In this document: positions 51,964 through 62,230 of the stretch, piece by piece
Layout: each line of letters begins with the position of its first letter
Position numbering within the stretch: position 1 is the stretch's first letter
Assembly (NCBI RefSeq): GCF_900113655.1
Contig: NZ_FOQF01000018.1
Span: 1-64,000, forward strand
DNA: 64,000 bases
Source: Pseudobutyrivibrio sp. OR37
GTDB taxonomy: Bacteria; Bacillota; Clostridia; Lachnospirales; Lachnospiraceae
Direction of reading: 5' to 3'
Position numbers and translations under genes: made by a program
Notes under the pieces: model-generated
What the model saw: only the letters and a program-made list of their open reading frames with translations
Databases searched by the model: none
Told to the model about the DNA's origin: nothing

Positions 51964-53244
51964 ATGGAACAAAAAAATATTGTTGCCACCATCTACATTA
52001 AAGATGGAATGGCTGTAAAAAGTCCTACCGAATTAGAAGATAAGAAGGATGTACTCGAACTTGCATCCGTTTATGATGATAGCGGAATTGATAAAATCAT
52101 TTGCTATGATCTTTCATCAACAGACGAAGAGCATGATAAGAATATTTTAGCTATACGTGAAATTAATCGTAATGTTCAGGTTAAGACTGCAGGCGGAGGT
52201 AATATCAAGCGCTTAGAGGATGTTAAAAAGCTCTTATATGCTGGATGTGTTGAGGTTATTCTTAACGGTTCAAAGCCAGAAACTATTGATCTTATAAAGG
52301 AAGCCGCTGCTAGATTTGGCCCTAATAAAATGCTTGTAAGTCTTTCAACTGTAGATTTCCTTTTCAAAACAAAGGATTTTCTTCAGGATAATGTACATGA
52401 GCTTTTAATCATGAACCCAACCCTTTTAGAGGGACTCGAGAATATTACAAGCACACCTTATATCGTTCAGGTAGATGAATACGATTTTGATTATGTACTA
52501 AAGCTTTTAAAATCAGATCAAATTCGTGGCATTTCAGGTGCTTTCCTTAATAGCACTTCTTCAGATATTATGCAAATTAAAAGCGAATTATCTGATGCAG
52601 GCATCAAAATGGATAACTTTGAGCCAAAGCTCACCTGGAATGATTTACATCCAAATTCAGATGGACTTGTGCCTACTGTTGTTCAGGATTTTCAAACAGG
52701 AGAGGTTCTCATGGTTGCTTATATGAATGAGGAATCCTTAAATGCCACAATTCGTACAGGAAAAATGACTTATTTCTCTCGTTCACGTCAACAGCTTTGG
52801 GTAAAAGGGGAGACTAGTGGACATATTCAGTATGTCAAGTCATTGACTGCTGACTGTGATTTTGATACTATTTTGGCGAAAGTTTCTCAAGTTGGAGTGG
52901 CATGTCATACTGGCGCACCAAGCTGCTTCTTCAATGAGATTGTAAAAAAGGAGTATGTTGAGCGTAATCCGTTAAAGGTATTTGAGGATGTGTATGCAAT
53001 TATCATGGATAGAAAAGCACATCCAAAGGAAGGTTCTTACACCAATTATCTATTTGATAAGGGCCTTGACAAAATTCTTAAGAAGGTTGGTGAAGAGGCT
53101 ACAGAAATTGTTATTGCAGCCAAAAATCCAGATTCTGAAGAAACCAAATACGAGATATCAGATTTCTTATATCACCTTATGGTGCTAATGGCTGAAAAGG
53201 GTGTAACCTGGGAAGATATCACATCGGAGCTTGCTCAAAGATAG
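51964..53244 (+). CDS. hisIE: HisIE with an N-terminal degenerate HisF-like barrel
   Basis: A 426-residue fusion. Residues about 222-325 are phosphoribosyl-AMP cyclohydrolase (HisI), with Zn/Mg ligands in ADCDFDT (296-302) and CHTGAPSC (314-321). About 335-426 is phosphoribosyl-ATP pyrophosphatase (HisE), with [14 protein letters not shown] (374-387). Residues 1-215 align with the HisF/HisA (beta-alpha)8 barrel: IKDGMAVK at 12-19 and the phosphate loop TAGGGNIK at 75-82. At the two catalytic aspartates of HisF this protein has Tyr11 and Ser128, so the barrel should not be a cyclase. Together HisI and HisE perform steps 2 and 3 of the pathway. Confidence 0.9.
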   Translation: MEQKNIVATIYIKDGMAVKSPTELEDKKDVLELASVYDDSGIDKIICYDLSSTDEEHDKNILAIREINRNVQVKTAGGGNIKRLEDVKKLLYAGCVEVILNGSKPETIDLIKEAAARFGPNKMLVSLSTVDFLFKTKDFLQDNVHELLIMNPTLLEGLENITSTPYIVQVDEYDFDYVLKLLKSDQIRGISGAFLNSTSSDIMQIKSELSDAGIKMDNFEPKLTWNDLHPNSDGLVPTVVQDFQTGEVLMVAYMNEESLNATIRTGKMTYFSRSRQQLWVKGETSGHIQYVKSLTADCDFDTILAKVSQVGVACHTGAPSCFFNEIVKKEYVERNPLKVFEDVYAIIMDRKAHPKEGSYTNYLFDKGLDKILKKVGEEATEIVIAAKNPDSEETKYEISDFLYHLMVLMAEKGVTWEDITSELAQR

Positions 53245-53250
53245 GATTAT

Positions 53251-55119
53251 ATGAAAAAACTAGCTTTACCTGACGATATTTTGATGCAGATTGATAAGCC
53301 TGCACGTTATATCGGCAACGAATTTAATAGTGTAATCAAAAATCCAGCTGACGTAGACATCAGATTTGCCATGTGCTTCCCTGATGTCTACGAAGTTGGT
53401 ATGTCTCACCTTGGAATAGCTATTCTTTACGATATGCTAAACAAGCGTGAGGATACATATTGCGAAAGGGTATATTCGCCTTGGCCAGATTTACATAATC
53501 TGATGAAGGAAAGGAATATACCTCTTTTTGCGTTGGAATCACAGGACCCAATTAAGGATTTTGATTTCATCGGAATGACTCTTCAGTACGAAATGTGTTA
53601 TACAAATATCTTACAGATTCTAGATTTGGCTGGAGTTGCCCTTCTTACTAAGGATAGAGAAAACGATGACCCTATCGTAGTAGTTGGTGGTCCTTGCGCT
53701 ACAAATCCAGAGCCTATAGCAGATTTTGTAGATTTAGTATATGTTGGCGAAGGTGAGACCAGCTACCCAGCGCTTTTAGAGCTTTACAAAAAGCACAAGG
53801 CTGATGGCTTTGATAGAGCAGCATTTCTTCGTGATGCTTCAAAGATTCCTGGCATCTACGTTCCTTCTTTATACGGAGTTACATATAAGGAAAGCGATGG
53901 AACCATCGAAAGCTTCAAACCTATATATGATGATGTTCCAGCTACCATCGAAAGACAGGTTGTTAAGGACATGGATTCATCAAGCTATCCTACAAAGATG
54001 CTTATTCCATTTGTCCGTGCAATCCAGGATAGAGTTGTTCTTGAAATTCAGCGTGGTTGTATCAGAGGCTGTCGCTTCTGCCAGGCTGGAATGATTTATA
54101 GACCAAACCGTGAGAAATCAGTTGAAGTACTTAAGGCTCAGGCAAAGGAATTACTTGCAGCCACTGGTCATGAGGAGATTTCCCTTAGTTCACTTTCTTC
54201 AAGTGATTACCATGCTCTTGGAGAGCTTATGGATTTCCTTATTGATGATTGCCTATCAGAGGGTGTTAACGTATCACTTCCTTCACTTCGAATTGATGCA
54301 TTTTCACTTGATGTTATGTCAAAGGTGCAGGATGTTAGAAAATCTAGCATCACATTTGCGCCAGAGGCTGGTAGTCAGAGAATGCGTAACGTTATCAATA
54401 AGGGCCTTACTGTAGAAGACATCTTAGGCGGTGCTACACTTGCCTTTAAGGGCGGTTGGAATAAGGTTAAGCTTTATTTCATGCTTGGTCTTCCTTCTGA
54501 GACAGACGAAGATATGAAGGCTATTCCACAGCTTGCCAACGATATTGCTGCTGCCTACTATGAGACTGTTCCAAAGGATCAGCGTCAGGGAAGATGCCAG
54601 ATTACTATTTCCACATCTTTCTTTGTACCAAAGCCATTTACACCATTCCAGTGGGCTCCTATGTATGAGGCAGGAGAATACTTGCGTCGTGCCAAGGTAG
54701 TTAACGACGAGATGAAGGCACAGCTTAATCAAAAATCACTTAAGTACAACTGGCATCATTCAGATGTAACCGTACTTGAAGGCGTTTTTGCAAGAGGCGA
54801 TAGAAGACTTTGCCCTGCAATTTTAGATGCCTATAATAGTGGCTGCTTCTTTGATGCATGGGGCGAATATTTTGATTTAGATAAGTGGCTTGCCGCTTTT
54901 GAAAAGAACAATATTTCAATAGATTATTATGCTTACAGACAGCGTGATTTAGATGAAATTCTTCCATGGGATTTCATTGATTGTCATGTGTCTAAGAATT
55001 TCCTTAAGAAAGAATGGAATAACGCCATGGCAGGCAATGTTACTCCTAACTGTAAGATGGGCTGCAGCGGTTGTGGTTCAGCAAAAATCGGATCGGGGGT
55101 ATGTCACAATGCGCGTTAG
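53251..55119 (+). CDS. Radical SAM protein (TIGR03960-like) with B12-type N-domain
   Basis: A 622-residue enzyme. The N-terminal ~190 residues resemble a cobalamin-binding Rossmann domain (VYEVGMSHLGIAIL about 46-59; VVGGPCATNPEPIADF about 148-163). The radical SAM cluster motif is in RGCIRGCRFCQAGMIYRPNR (about 269-288), and the C-terminus ends in a Cys-rich stretch with CKMGCSGCG (about 605-613). Members are usually encoded next to a DUF2344 protein, as here. The natural substrate is not established; an RNA or ribosomal modification is a guess from neighbours. Confidence 0.85.
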   Translation: MKKLALPDDILMQIDKPARYIGNEFNSVIKNPADVDIRFAMCFPDVYEVGMSHLGIAILYDMLNKREDTYCERVYSPWPDLHNLMKERNIPLFALESQDPIKDFDFIGMTLQYEMCYTNILQILDLAGVALLTKDRENDDPIVVVGGPCATNPEPIADFVDLVYVGEGETSYPALLELYKKHKADGFDRAAFLRDASKIPGIYVPSLYGVTYKESDGTIESFKPIYDDVPATIERQVVKDMDSSSYPTKMLIPFVRAIQDRVVLEIQRGCIRGCRFCQAGMIYRPNREKSVEVLKAQAKELLAATGHEEISLSSLSSSDYHALGELMDFLIDDCLSEGVNVSLPSLRIDAFSLDVMSKVQDVRKSSITFAPEAGSQRMRNVINKGLTVEDILGGATLAFKGGWNKVKLYFMLGLPSETDEDMKAIPQLANDIAAAYYETVPKDQRQGRCQITISTSFFVPKPFTPFQWAPMYEAGEYLRRAKVVNDEMKAQLNQKSLKYNWHHSDVTVLEGVFARGDRRLCPAILDAYNSGCFFDAWGEYFDLDKWLAAFEKNNISIDYYAYRQRDLDEILPWDFIDCHVSKNFLKKEWNNAMAGNVTPNCKMGCSGCGSAKIGSGVCHNAR

Positions 55120-55825
55120 AATTAGATTTGAAAAAACAGGAATAATGAGATATGTAGGCCATTTGGATTTAATGCGTTTTTTCCAAAAGGCTGTTAAAAG
55201 ATCAGGCCTTCCAATCAGATATTCAGAAGGCTTTAATCCACATCAGATTATGTCCTTTGCATCACCTCTTGGTGTTGGACTTACATCTGAGGGCGAATAC
55301 ATGGATATCGATATTAAGGAAGAGGTTGCTTCTGCTAAGGGAATTGCTTCTCTTAACGAGAACATGGTAGAAGGTCTTGCTATCACAAGCTTCAAATATC
55401 TTCCAGATAATGCTGAAAAATGTATGAGCGCTGTTACAGGGGCAAGCTACATCGTTACCTATAAGGACAGCAAGGATGATGCCTGTTATATCGAAAATAT
55501 CTGTGACCTTAAAGAAAAATTCTTTGATGAGGCTGCAGCTATTAATATCGTAAAAAAGACTAAAAAGGGTGAGCGCGAAATTGATTTAAAGCCACTCATT
55601 TACAGATTTAACATTGAAGTAAAAGACGGCGTGCCTGTATACGATTTACTTCTTTCATCAGGAAGCACTGATAATATTAAGCCAGAGCTTGTTATTAAAG
55701 CCTTCCACGAATATCTTGGCTTGCCAGAATTTAATGAGCTTTCACTTGATATTCACCGTGTTGATATGTTTACAGGTGAATCTGACAGTTTTGTTTCTTT
55801 AGGAGACATAGGGGATGAGCATTAA
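55109..55825 (+). CDS. DUF2344 (TIGR03936) protein
   Basis: A 238-residue protein that opens with MRVRIRFEKTG and contains KAVKRSGLPIRYSEGFNPH (about 26-44), the DUF2344 signature. It overlaps the preceding radical SAM gene by 11 nt, and fusions of the two are common in the family, so they probably act together. ATG 55109 with CGGGGG upstream is chosen; a longer frame back to 54953 lies in the upstream gene. Confidence 0.85.
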   Translation: MRVRIRFEKTGIMRYVGHLDLMRFFQKAVKRSGLPIRYSEGFNPHQIMSFASPLGVGLTSEGEYMDIDIKEEVASAKGIASLNENMVEGLAITSFKYLPDNAEKCMSAVTGASYIVTYKDSKDDACYIENICDLKEKFFDEAAAINIVKKTKKGEREIDLKPLIYRFNIEVKDGVPVYDLLLSSGSTDNIKPELVIKAFHEYLGLPEFNELSLDIHRVDMFTGESDSFVSLGDIGDEH

Positions 55826-56702
55826 TAAAATTGTAATTACATCAGGTATATATCAGGACAGGGAGCTTAGGCTCCTTGTTTCTTTTGACGAAAATGATAA
55901 ACCTACAGACTTGATTAATCTTGATATAACCAAAGTTGGTGAAATCCATCTGGCTACCGTAGAAAAGGTTTTAACGGATATTGATGCTTGTATTATAAAA
56001 ATGGATTCTGGAGATAAAGGATTTATCGAAAATAAAAAGCTTAAGCCAGAGCATTTTGTACAGCGTCATTCTGAAAAAAAGCTAGTTTGCCAGGCAGATC
56101 AGTTTTATGTGCAAATTTCTCAGGATAGAAAAGGTGTTAAGCCTTATTCCTGCAATTTTCTAGAAAATTTTTCAGATAGTGATATAAATTATAGTTTTGT
56201 AGACTATTACGTAGAACATTATGTTGATATGGGCTGTGAAATCGTCTCTGATTTGGAAGAATATTTGGATTCAAATTTAAATATTCGTAGATACGAGGAT
56301 TCACAAATATCTCTTTGGAATCTATATGGCCTTACAGGTATTTTAGATAAAGTCTCTTCGAAGGTAGTTCATTTAAAATCAGGGGCAAATCTTGTTATTG
56401 AGCCAACAGAGGCCATGACAATAATTGACATCAATTCCTCCAAAAACTACGGTAAATCAACGCCAATGGAAACAAACCTAGAAGCTTTGGAAGAAATAGC
56501 AAGACAGCTACGCCTTCGTTCTGTTTCAGGCATTATAATTGTCGATTTATTAAAGGTCTCTAAGGAGGAAGAGCAAAAGCTTCTAGTCATTTCTAATAAT
56601 TATGCCCAAAAAGATATATCCATTGTAACAATTCATGGCTTTACAAATTTAGGACTTCTTGAAATTACAAGAAGCAGAAGCTTTGCGTCTTTTCAAATAT
56701 AA
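55815..56702 (+). CDS. rng: Short RNase E/G family endoribonuclease
   Basis: Single-strand-specific endoribonuclease. The 295 residues are well below the usual 400-500. An S1-like N-domain is visible (GEIHLATVEKVLTDIDACII about 37-56, then DKGFI). The DNase I-like catalytic site keeps both aspartates, in TIIDINSSK (about 203-211) and GIIIVDLLKV (about 240-249). The protein stops right after LGLLEITRSR, where longer members have the CPxC zinc-link and small domain. Dimer-to-tetramer assembly would be lost. It overlaps DUF2344 by 11 nt. Confidence 0.85.
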   Translation: MSINKIVITSGIYQDRELRLLVSFDENDKPTDLINLDITKVGEIHLATVEKVLTDIDACIIKMDSGDKGFIENKKLKPEHFVQRHSEKKLVCQADQFYVQISQDRKGVKPYSCNFLENFSDSDINYSFVDYYVEHYVDMGCEIVSDLEEYLDSNLNIRRYEDSQISLWNLYGLTGILDKVSSKVVHLKSGANLVIEPTEAMTIIDINSSKNYGKSTPMETNLEALEEIARQLRLRSVSGIIIVDLLKVSKEEEQKLLVISNNYAQKDISIVTIHGFTNLGLLEITRSRSFASFQI

Positions 56703-56743
56703 TATAAAATTTCCTGATGTGGCACAAATTGTACATATTCAGA

Positions 56744-56752
56744 TGTTATAAT
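56744..56752 (+). promoter_or_regulatory. Extended -10 promoter before the 122-residue unknown gene
   Basis: TG at 56744-56745, one base, then TATAAT (56747-56752): an extended -10 without a clear -35, 72 nt before the start codon. Confidence 0.5.
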
Positions 56753-56823
56753 AATCTTCGAGCTTTTGGTATCTATTGTTTCATTATCGGAAAGGAAGAA
56801 TCCTTATAGGATAGCTTAAGATT

Positions 56824-57192
56824 ATGGAATTGAATGATATTATTTCTGTAGTAGAAGACAAGGCAAAACAAATTGCTGATGAAGAGATTGTAAAGTATAA
56901 TAAAGCATTCCCTGAGCTTAACCTTACTGAGGAGGCCAGAGATTTAACCAGACAAAGAGCTCTTTCACAACTCACCTTACAGTTAAGCAAATTCCATTTT
57001 AAGGATGGAAGCGAATTAGACGAACAGTTTAATGAATGGTTTGCTTCAAATGAAGAGGAGGATTTGCGAAAAGCTTGTAAGCACTGTCTTGATTCCGAGG
57101 CTAAGAAAATCCGCGAGTCAGCATCAGGCAATCTAAGCTCGCTTGACGCCTATCTAAAAAAGCATTTAGGCAGTGCACATACAATTGATTAA
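56824..57192 (+). CDS. Hypothetical helical protein
   Basis: A 122-residue cytoplasmic protein that I do not recognise. It is strongly charged and predicted mostly helical, with no signal or membrane segment. It has one CKHC pair (about 86-89) and a C-terminal HxID end. The ribosome site is weak (the nearest purine run is GGAAAGGAAG about 32 nt up), so the start is uncertain. It sits between rng and the rplU promoter and has its own extended -10 promoter. Codon use looks like its neighbours, so I judge it real. Confidence 0.6.
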   Translation: MELNDIISVVEDKAKQIADEEIVKYNKAFPELNLTEEARDLTRQRALSQLTLQLSKFHFKDGSELDEQFNEWFASNEEEDLRKACKHCLDSEAKKIRESASGNLSSLDAYLKKHLGSAHTID

Positions 57193-57220
57193 ATTTAATG
57201 AAAATATTATTGCTTTATCA

Positions 57221-57249
57221 TTGACGAAGAATCAATCCTATGGTAATAT
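57221..57249 (+). promoter_or_regulatory. Promoter of the rplU operon
   Basis: TTGACG (57221-57226), a 17-bp spacer and TAATAT (57244-57249). Confidence 0.7.
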
Positions 57250-57255
57250 ACTTGA

Positions 57256-57342
57256 GTATGCCGCTCAGTGTGGTTATTTAAGTGTGTTTCATTCCGAAAC
57301 ACCACCGAAACTGGCGAGTAATGATAAAAAGGAGGAGCAACC
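57256..57342 (+). promoter_or_regulatory. Structured rplU leader, probably the L21 leader type
   Basis: The transcribed leader contains a perfect 7-bp hairpin (GTGTTTC 57284-57290, GAAACAC 57296-57302) inside an outer helix formed by CGCTcAGT (57262-57269) and ACTGGCG (57310-57316), with one bulged base. It is followed by the AAGGAGG ribosome site. Firmicutes L21 operons carry a known L21 leader thought to bind the protein for feedback; the assignment here rests on position and fold only. Confidence 0.6.
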
Positions 57343-57651
57343 ATGTACGCAATTATTGCAACAGGTGGTAAGCAGTACAAAGTTTCTGAAGGCGATATCA
57401 TTACCATTGAAAAGCTTGGTGTAGAAGCTGGTGAGAAGGTTACTTTTGATCAGGTTCTTGCTGTTAGCGACAAGGAACTCAAGGTTGGCGCACCTACAGT
57501 AGAAGGTGCTACAGTTGAGGCTTCTGTTGTTAAAGAAGGCAGAGGTAAGAAGGTAATCGTTTACAAGTACAAGAGAAAAACAGGTTACCACAAGAAGAAT
57601 GGCCACAGACAGGCTTTCACTCAGGTTAAGATTGAGAAGATTAACGGCTAA
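57343..57651 (+). CDS. rplU: 50S ribosomal protein L21
   Basis: A 102-residue ribosomal protein starting [18 protein letters not shown], with the family signature [17 protein letters not shown] at about 77-93. First gene of rplU-prp-rpmA, with AAGGAGGA as ribosome site. Confidence 0.98.
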   Translation: MYAIIATGGKQYKVSEGDIITIEKLGVEAGEKVTFDQVLAVSDKELKVGAPTVEGATVEASVVKEGRGKKVIVYKYKRKTGYHKKNGHRQAFTQVKIEKING

Positions 57652-57653
57652 TT

Positions 57654-57980
57654 ATGGTTTCCGTTATTATTACTAAATCAGGACCAGATTATAAACAAAT
57701 TTCTTTAGATGGTCATGCAGGCGATGCTGAGGCAGGACAAAATATTGTTTGCGCAGCAGTTTCAGTTCTAGCTATCAACACCTTTAACAGTATCGAACGT
57801 TTTACAGATGATGCTTTTTCTGTTGATGCTGCTGAAGATGGTGGTCATTTAGTTATGACTTTTCCAGAACAGCTTTCCGACAAATCTAAGCTTTTGTTAG
57901 ATTCTATGGTTCTTGGTTTAGACGAAATTAACAAACAATACGGTGATGAATATATTTCACTCACATACAAGGAGGTGTAA
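57654..57980 (+). CDS. prp: Ribosomal-processing cysteine protease Prp
   Basis: Cleaves the N-terminal extension from L27 precursor in Firmicutes. It has 108 residues. The catalytic His is in DGHAGDAEAGQNIVCAAVS (His about 21, Cys about 33). It lies between rplU and rpmA, as usual, and its substrate encoded just downstream has the expected extension. Confidence 0.95.
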   Translation: MVSVIITKSGPDYKQISLDGHAGDAEAGQNIVCAAVSVLAINTFNSIERFTDDAFSVDAAEDGGHLVMTFPEQLSDKSKLLLDSMVLGLDEINKQYGDEYISLTYKEV

Positions 57981-57983
57981 GAC

Positions 57984-58268
57984 ATGTTACAGATGAACCT
58001 TCAGTTCTTCGCTCATAAAAAGGGTGTTGGCTCTACAAAGAACGGTAGAGATTCAGAGTCTAAGAGATTAGGCGCAAAGAGAGCAGACGGTCAGTTCGTT
58101 AAGGCTGGCAATATTCTTTACAGACAGCGTGGTACAAAGATTCTTCCAGGCAACAATGTAGGTCTCGGTGGAGACGATACACTTTTTGCTTTAGTTGATG
58201 GAGTACTTCGTTTCGAAAGAAAAGGTAGAGACAAGAAGCAGGCTTCTGTCTATCCAGTAGAACAGTAA
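57984..58268 (+). CDS. rpmA: 50S ribosomal protein L27 precursor
   Basis: A 94-residue precursor. The first residues [14 protein letters not shown] include the Prp recognition sequence LQFF; cleavage after the second Phe would leave mature L27 starting AHKKGVGS. The rest ([17 protein letters not shown] and beyond) is standard L27. It starts 3 nt after prp with AGGAGGTG and ends before a strong terminator. Confidence 0.97.
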   Translation: MLQMNLQFFAHKKGVGSTKNGRDSESKRLGAKRADGQFVKAGNILYRQRGTKILPGNNVGLGGDDTLFALVDGVLRFERKGRDKKQASVYPVEQ

Positions 58269-58274
58269 TTGATT

Positions 58275-58312
58275 GACCCGACTATGCGTATTACGTAGTC
58301 GGGTCGTTTTTT
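58275..58312 (+). terminator. Intrinsic terminator after rpmA
   Basis: A 10-bp GC-rich stem (58275-58284 with 58296-58305), a loop that can form extra pairs, and a T run 58307-58312. Confidence 0.92.
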
Positions 58313-58388
58313 AGGTAACAACGTAGTTAATCAATATAGTCGTTTTTAGCTGTTTTATATCTTAATAGAAATAAAATGGCATGGATAA

Positions 58389-59696
<1,308 letters not shown>

Positions 59697-59707
59697 GAGG
59701 TATTAAA

Positions 59708-59995
59708 ATGACTAATAAACAAAGAGCATATTTATCATCTCTAGCAGCCGATATCAGCCCAATTCTACAGATTGGTAAGGCCAGCCTTACACCTGAGCAC
59801 ACTCAGGCTGTAGATGAAGCTTTAGAGGCTAGAGAGCTAATAAAAATTAATGTACTTAAGAATTGCTTTGATGACCCACGTGAGATGGCTCAGATTCTTG
59901 CAGAGCGTACTCATTCAGAGGTTGTTAGAGTTATTGGAAAGAAAATCATCCTTTACAGGGCAGCTAAAAAGCCTGTTATCAAATTACCTAACTAA
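59708..59995 (+). CDS. yhbY: YhbY family RNA-binding protein (CRS1-YhbY domain)
   Basis: A 95-residue protein, the typical length, with QRAYLSSLAADISPILQIGKASLT (first half) and the conserved GKKIILYR near residues 79-86. It binds 23S rRNA or pre-50S particles in other bacteria. It follows obg by 11 nt, in line with a shared ribosome-assembly role. Confidence 0.9.
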   Translation: MTNKQRAYLSSLAADISPILQIGKASLTPEHTQAVDEALEARELIKINVLKNCFDDPREMAQILAERTHSEVVRVIGKKIILYRAAKKPVIKLPN

Positions 59996-60009
59996 CACAG
60001 GAGCTTAAA

Positions 60010-61203
60010 ATGGCTAGAATTGGCGTGTACGGAGGCACCTTCAATCCAATACATAACACACATATTGAGATTGCAAAGGCTGCTTTAGAGCAATACAAAC
60101 TTGATAAGGTTTATTTTCTTGTGGCAGGAACTCCTCCACATAAAAATACTGCTGAAACCATATCTGATATAAGCAGGCTTGAAATGGTAAAAATAGCAAT
60201 AGCTGATACCCCAGGTCTTGATGTTGATGAAAGAGAAATATACAGAGCTGGCAAAAGCTATTCGTATCTTACCTTTACTGAATATCATCAGGAATATCCT
60301 GATGACGAAATATTCTTTATTATGGGAAGCGACAGTCTTCTCAATTTCAAGAACTGGGTTAAGCCAGATATTATTTCGGAATACACAACAATTCTTGTTG
60401 CTCCTCGTTTAGGGGATGATATTAATGACATCGAACAGTCAATTTTTGAATGTAAAAATATGTTTGATGGTGATTTCATGCTTATAGATTATAAGGCGAA
60501 TGCAATCGCTTCCTCTGAAATTAGAGGTGCTTTTTATAAGGATACTGAAATAAAATCAGACGTTCCAAAGATTGTCGCAGATTACATCGTAGAGCATAAT
60601 CTTTATAGCCTATACACTTATACACCGGAGGATATTACAAGAATTGACTCCGAGATGAAAAAGGAGCTTAAGCCAGGCAGATATATTCATACCCTTGGTG
60701 TTGCCAATATGGCTTATTCACTTGCTATCAAGTGGAATTATCCAGCCGTTACAGCTCAAGTGGCAGGCATGCTTCACGATTGTGCCAAATGTATTTCAGA
60801 TGAAAAACGACTTAGTGTCTGTGAAAAAAATAATATTCCAGTAACAGATATTGAGCGTCAGTATCCACATCTTTTACATGGTAAGGTTGGAGCGTATTAT
60901 TGCAAAAGCAAATATGATGTTTATGATGAGCAGATTGCACACGCTATAGAGGTTCATACTACAGGCTGTCCAAATATGAATCTTCTTGATAAGATTATAT
61001 TTGTTGCCGATTATATTGAACCAGGTCGTGATAAACAACCAAGACTTGATGTTATCCGAGCTTGTGCGTTTAAGGATTTGGATTTATGCGTATACCTTAT
61101 TCTTGAGGATACAGTTAATTATCTGAATACTAATCCGGATATGGTAGATCCAACCACGATAGATACTTTTGAGTTTTATAAATCACTTATAGAAAAGAGG
61201 TAA
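60010..61203 (+). CDS. nadD: NadD-YqeK fusion: NaMN adenylyltransferase and HD-domain hydrolase
   Basis: A 397-residue two-domain protein. Residues 1-~197 are nicotinate-nucleotide adenylyltransferase, with GVYGGTFNPIHNTHIEIAK (about 5-23) and the ASSEIRGAF motif (about 168-176). Residues ~205-397 are a YqeK HD domain: HTLGVANMAYSLA (about 228-240), LHDCAKCIS (about 257-265) and HAIEVHTTG (about 312-320) carry the metal ligands. YqeK enzymes hydrolyse diadenosine tetraphosphate. In B. subtilis the two are separate adjacent genes; here one frame spans both without a stop. Confidence 0.93.
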   Translation: MARIGVYGGTFNPIHNTHIEIAKAALEQYKLDKVYFLVAGTPPHKNTAETISDISRLEMVKIAIADTPGLDVDEREIYRAGKSYSYLTFTEYHQEYPDDEIFFIMGSDSLLNFKNWVKPDIISEYTTILVAPRLGDDINDIEQSIFECKNMFDGDFMLIDYKANAIASSEIRGAFYKDTEIKSDVPKIVADYIVEHNLYSLYTYTPEDITRIDSEMKKELKPGRYIHTLGVANMAYSLAIKWNYPAVTAQVAGMLHDCAKCISDEKRLSVCEKNNIPVTDIERQYPHLLHGKVGAYYCKSKYDVYDEQIAHAIEVHTTGCPNMNLLDKIIFVADYIEPGRDKQPRLDVIRACAFKDLDLCVYLILEDTVNYLNTNPDMVDPTTIDTFEFYKSLIEKR

Positions 61204-61206
61204 AAA

Positions 61207-61554
61207 ATGGAAGCAAGAGAGATGGCAAAGCTTATTTGCAAAGCCCTTGATGATAAAAAGGCTATTGATGTTAAGGCTATCGATATTTCAGAAGTAAGCG
61301 TTATGGCTGATTTCTTTATCGTTGCATCAGCATCGAACCAGAGCCAGATGAATGCTATGCAGGATGAAGTAGATAGAGTACTTTACGAGCAGGGCATTCA
61401 TGCTAAATCAATCGAAGGTAACCGTTCAAGTACTTGGGTACTTATGGACTATGAAGATGTTATCGTTCACTTATTCTCCGAGGAAGATAGATTATTCTAT
61501 GACCTTGAAAGAATTTGGAAGGACGGAATCGTTATCGACGCAAATGAATTATAA
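61207..61554 (+). CDS. rsfS: Ribosomal silencing factor RsfS
   Basis: Binds L14 and blocks subunit joining under starvation. It has 115 residues: KAIDVKAIDISEVSVMADFFIVASASNQS spans about 18-46 and WVLMDYEDVIVHLFSEEDR about 77-95. Follows nadD-yqeK by 3 nt, the usual order. Confidence 0.95.
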   Translation: MEAREMAKLICKALDDKKAIDVKAIDISEVSVMADFFIVASASNQSQMNAMQDEVDRVLYEQGIHAKSIEGNRSSTWVLMDYEDVIVHLFSEEDRLFYDLERIWKDGIVIDANEL

Positions 61555-61587
61555 GAAAAAACGACCCATACGGGTCGTTTTTTTAAA
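61555..61587. terminator. Bidirectional terminator between rsfS and lexA
   Basis: A perfect stem (ACGACCC 61561-61567 with GGGTCGT 61572-61578, loop ATAC) flanked by an A run on the left and a T run on the right, so it works for both convergent genes. Confidence 0.9.
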
Positions 61588-62197
61588 AGAAGCGGAAAAC
61601 TCCGAATACTTTACCAAGGATTATGCAATTATCTACAATAATTGGATCCATATTATCGTTTTCTGGCTGGAGACGAATATGTCCGTTTTCTTTATAGAAT
61701 GTCTTAACTGTAGCGCTATCATCTACAAGAGCTACAACCATATCTCCATTATTAGCAGTATCCTGCTGTTGAACAATGATAGTATCACCATCAAGAATAC
61801 CAGCATTAATCATAGATTCCCCTTTAACACGAAGCATAAATACCTGACGATTAGGAACATGCTCTGCCGGAATAGGGAAGTATTCATCAATGTTCTGAAC
61901 TGCAAGAAGTGGCTGACCAGCAGCAACATTGCCTACTACAGGAACATTAACAACTTCACGACGAATCATATTGAAATTATCATCGATGATTTCAATAGCA
62001 CGAGGTTTAGATGGATCACGCTTTATATAACCGTTCTTTTCAAGTGTCTCAAGATGAGAGTGTACAGATGATGTAGAACGAAGATTACATGCATCACATA
62101 GTTCTCTAACAGTAGGAGGGTAACCCTTATTTAGAATAGCATCTTTTATAACTTCAAGGATCTCACGCTGTTTTGCAGAAATTTTTCCATATGCCAT
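61583..62197 (-). CDS. lexA: SOS repressor LexA
   Basis: Self-cleaving repressor of DNA-damage genes. It has 204 residues: a winged helix N-domain (YPPTVRELCDACNLRSTSSVHSHLE about 26-50), the Ala-Gly cleavage site in NVAAGQPLL (about 91-99), catalytic Ser in VKGESMINAG (about 124-133) and Lys in SATVKTFY (about 161-168). AAAGGAGAA is the ribosome site. It is divergent from a YneA-like gene, the classic Firmicutes arrangement. Confidence 0.96.
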   Translation of the reverse strand: MAYGKISAKQREILEVIKDAILNKGYPPTVRELCDACNLRSTSSVHSHLETLEKNGYIKRDPSKPRAIEIIDDNFNMIRREVVNVPVVGNVAAGQPLLAVQNIDEYFPIPAEHVPNRQVFMLRVKGESMINAGILDGDTIIVQQQDTANNGDMVVALVDDSATVKTFYKENGHIRLQPENDNMDPIIVDNCIILGKVFGVFRFF

Positions 62198-62230
62198 AGT
62201 GAAATTCTCCTTTCAATTTTGTCTAATATT

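Noticed and set aside
61400-62071. 223-codon + strand frame over rsfS and lexA
   Set aside because: It lies antisense to well-supported lexA and out of frame in rsfS, crosses a bidirectional terminator and has no ribosome site.
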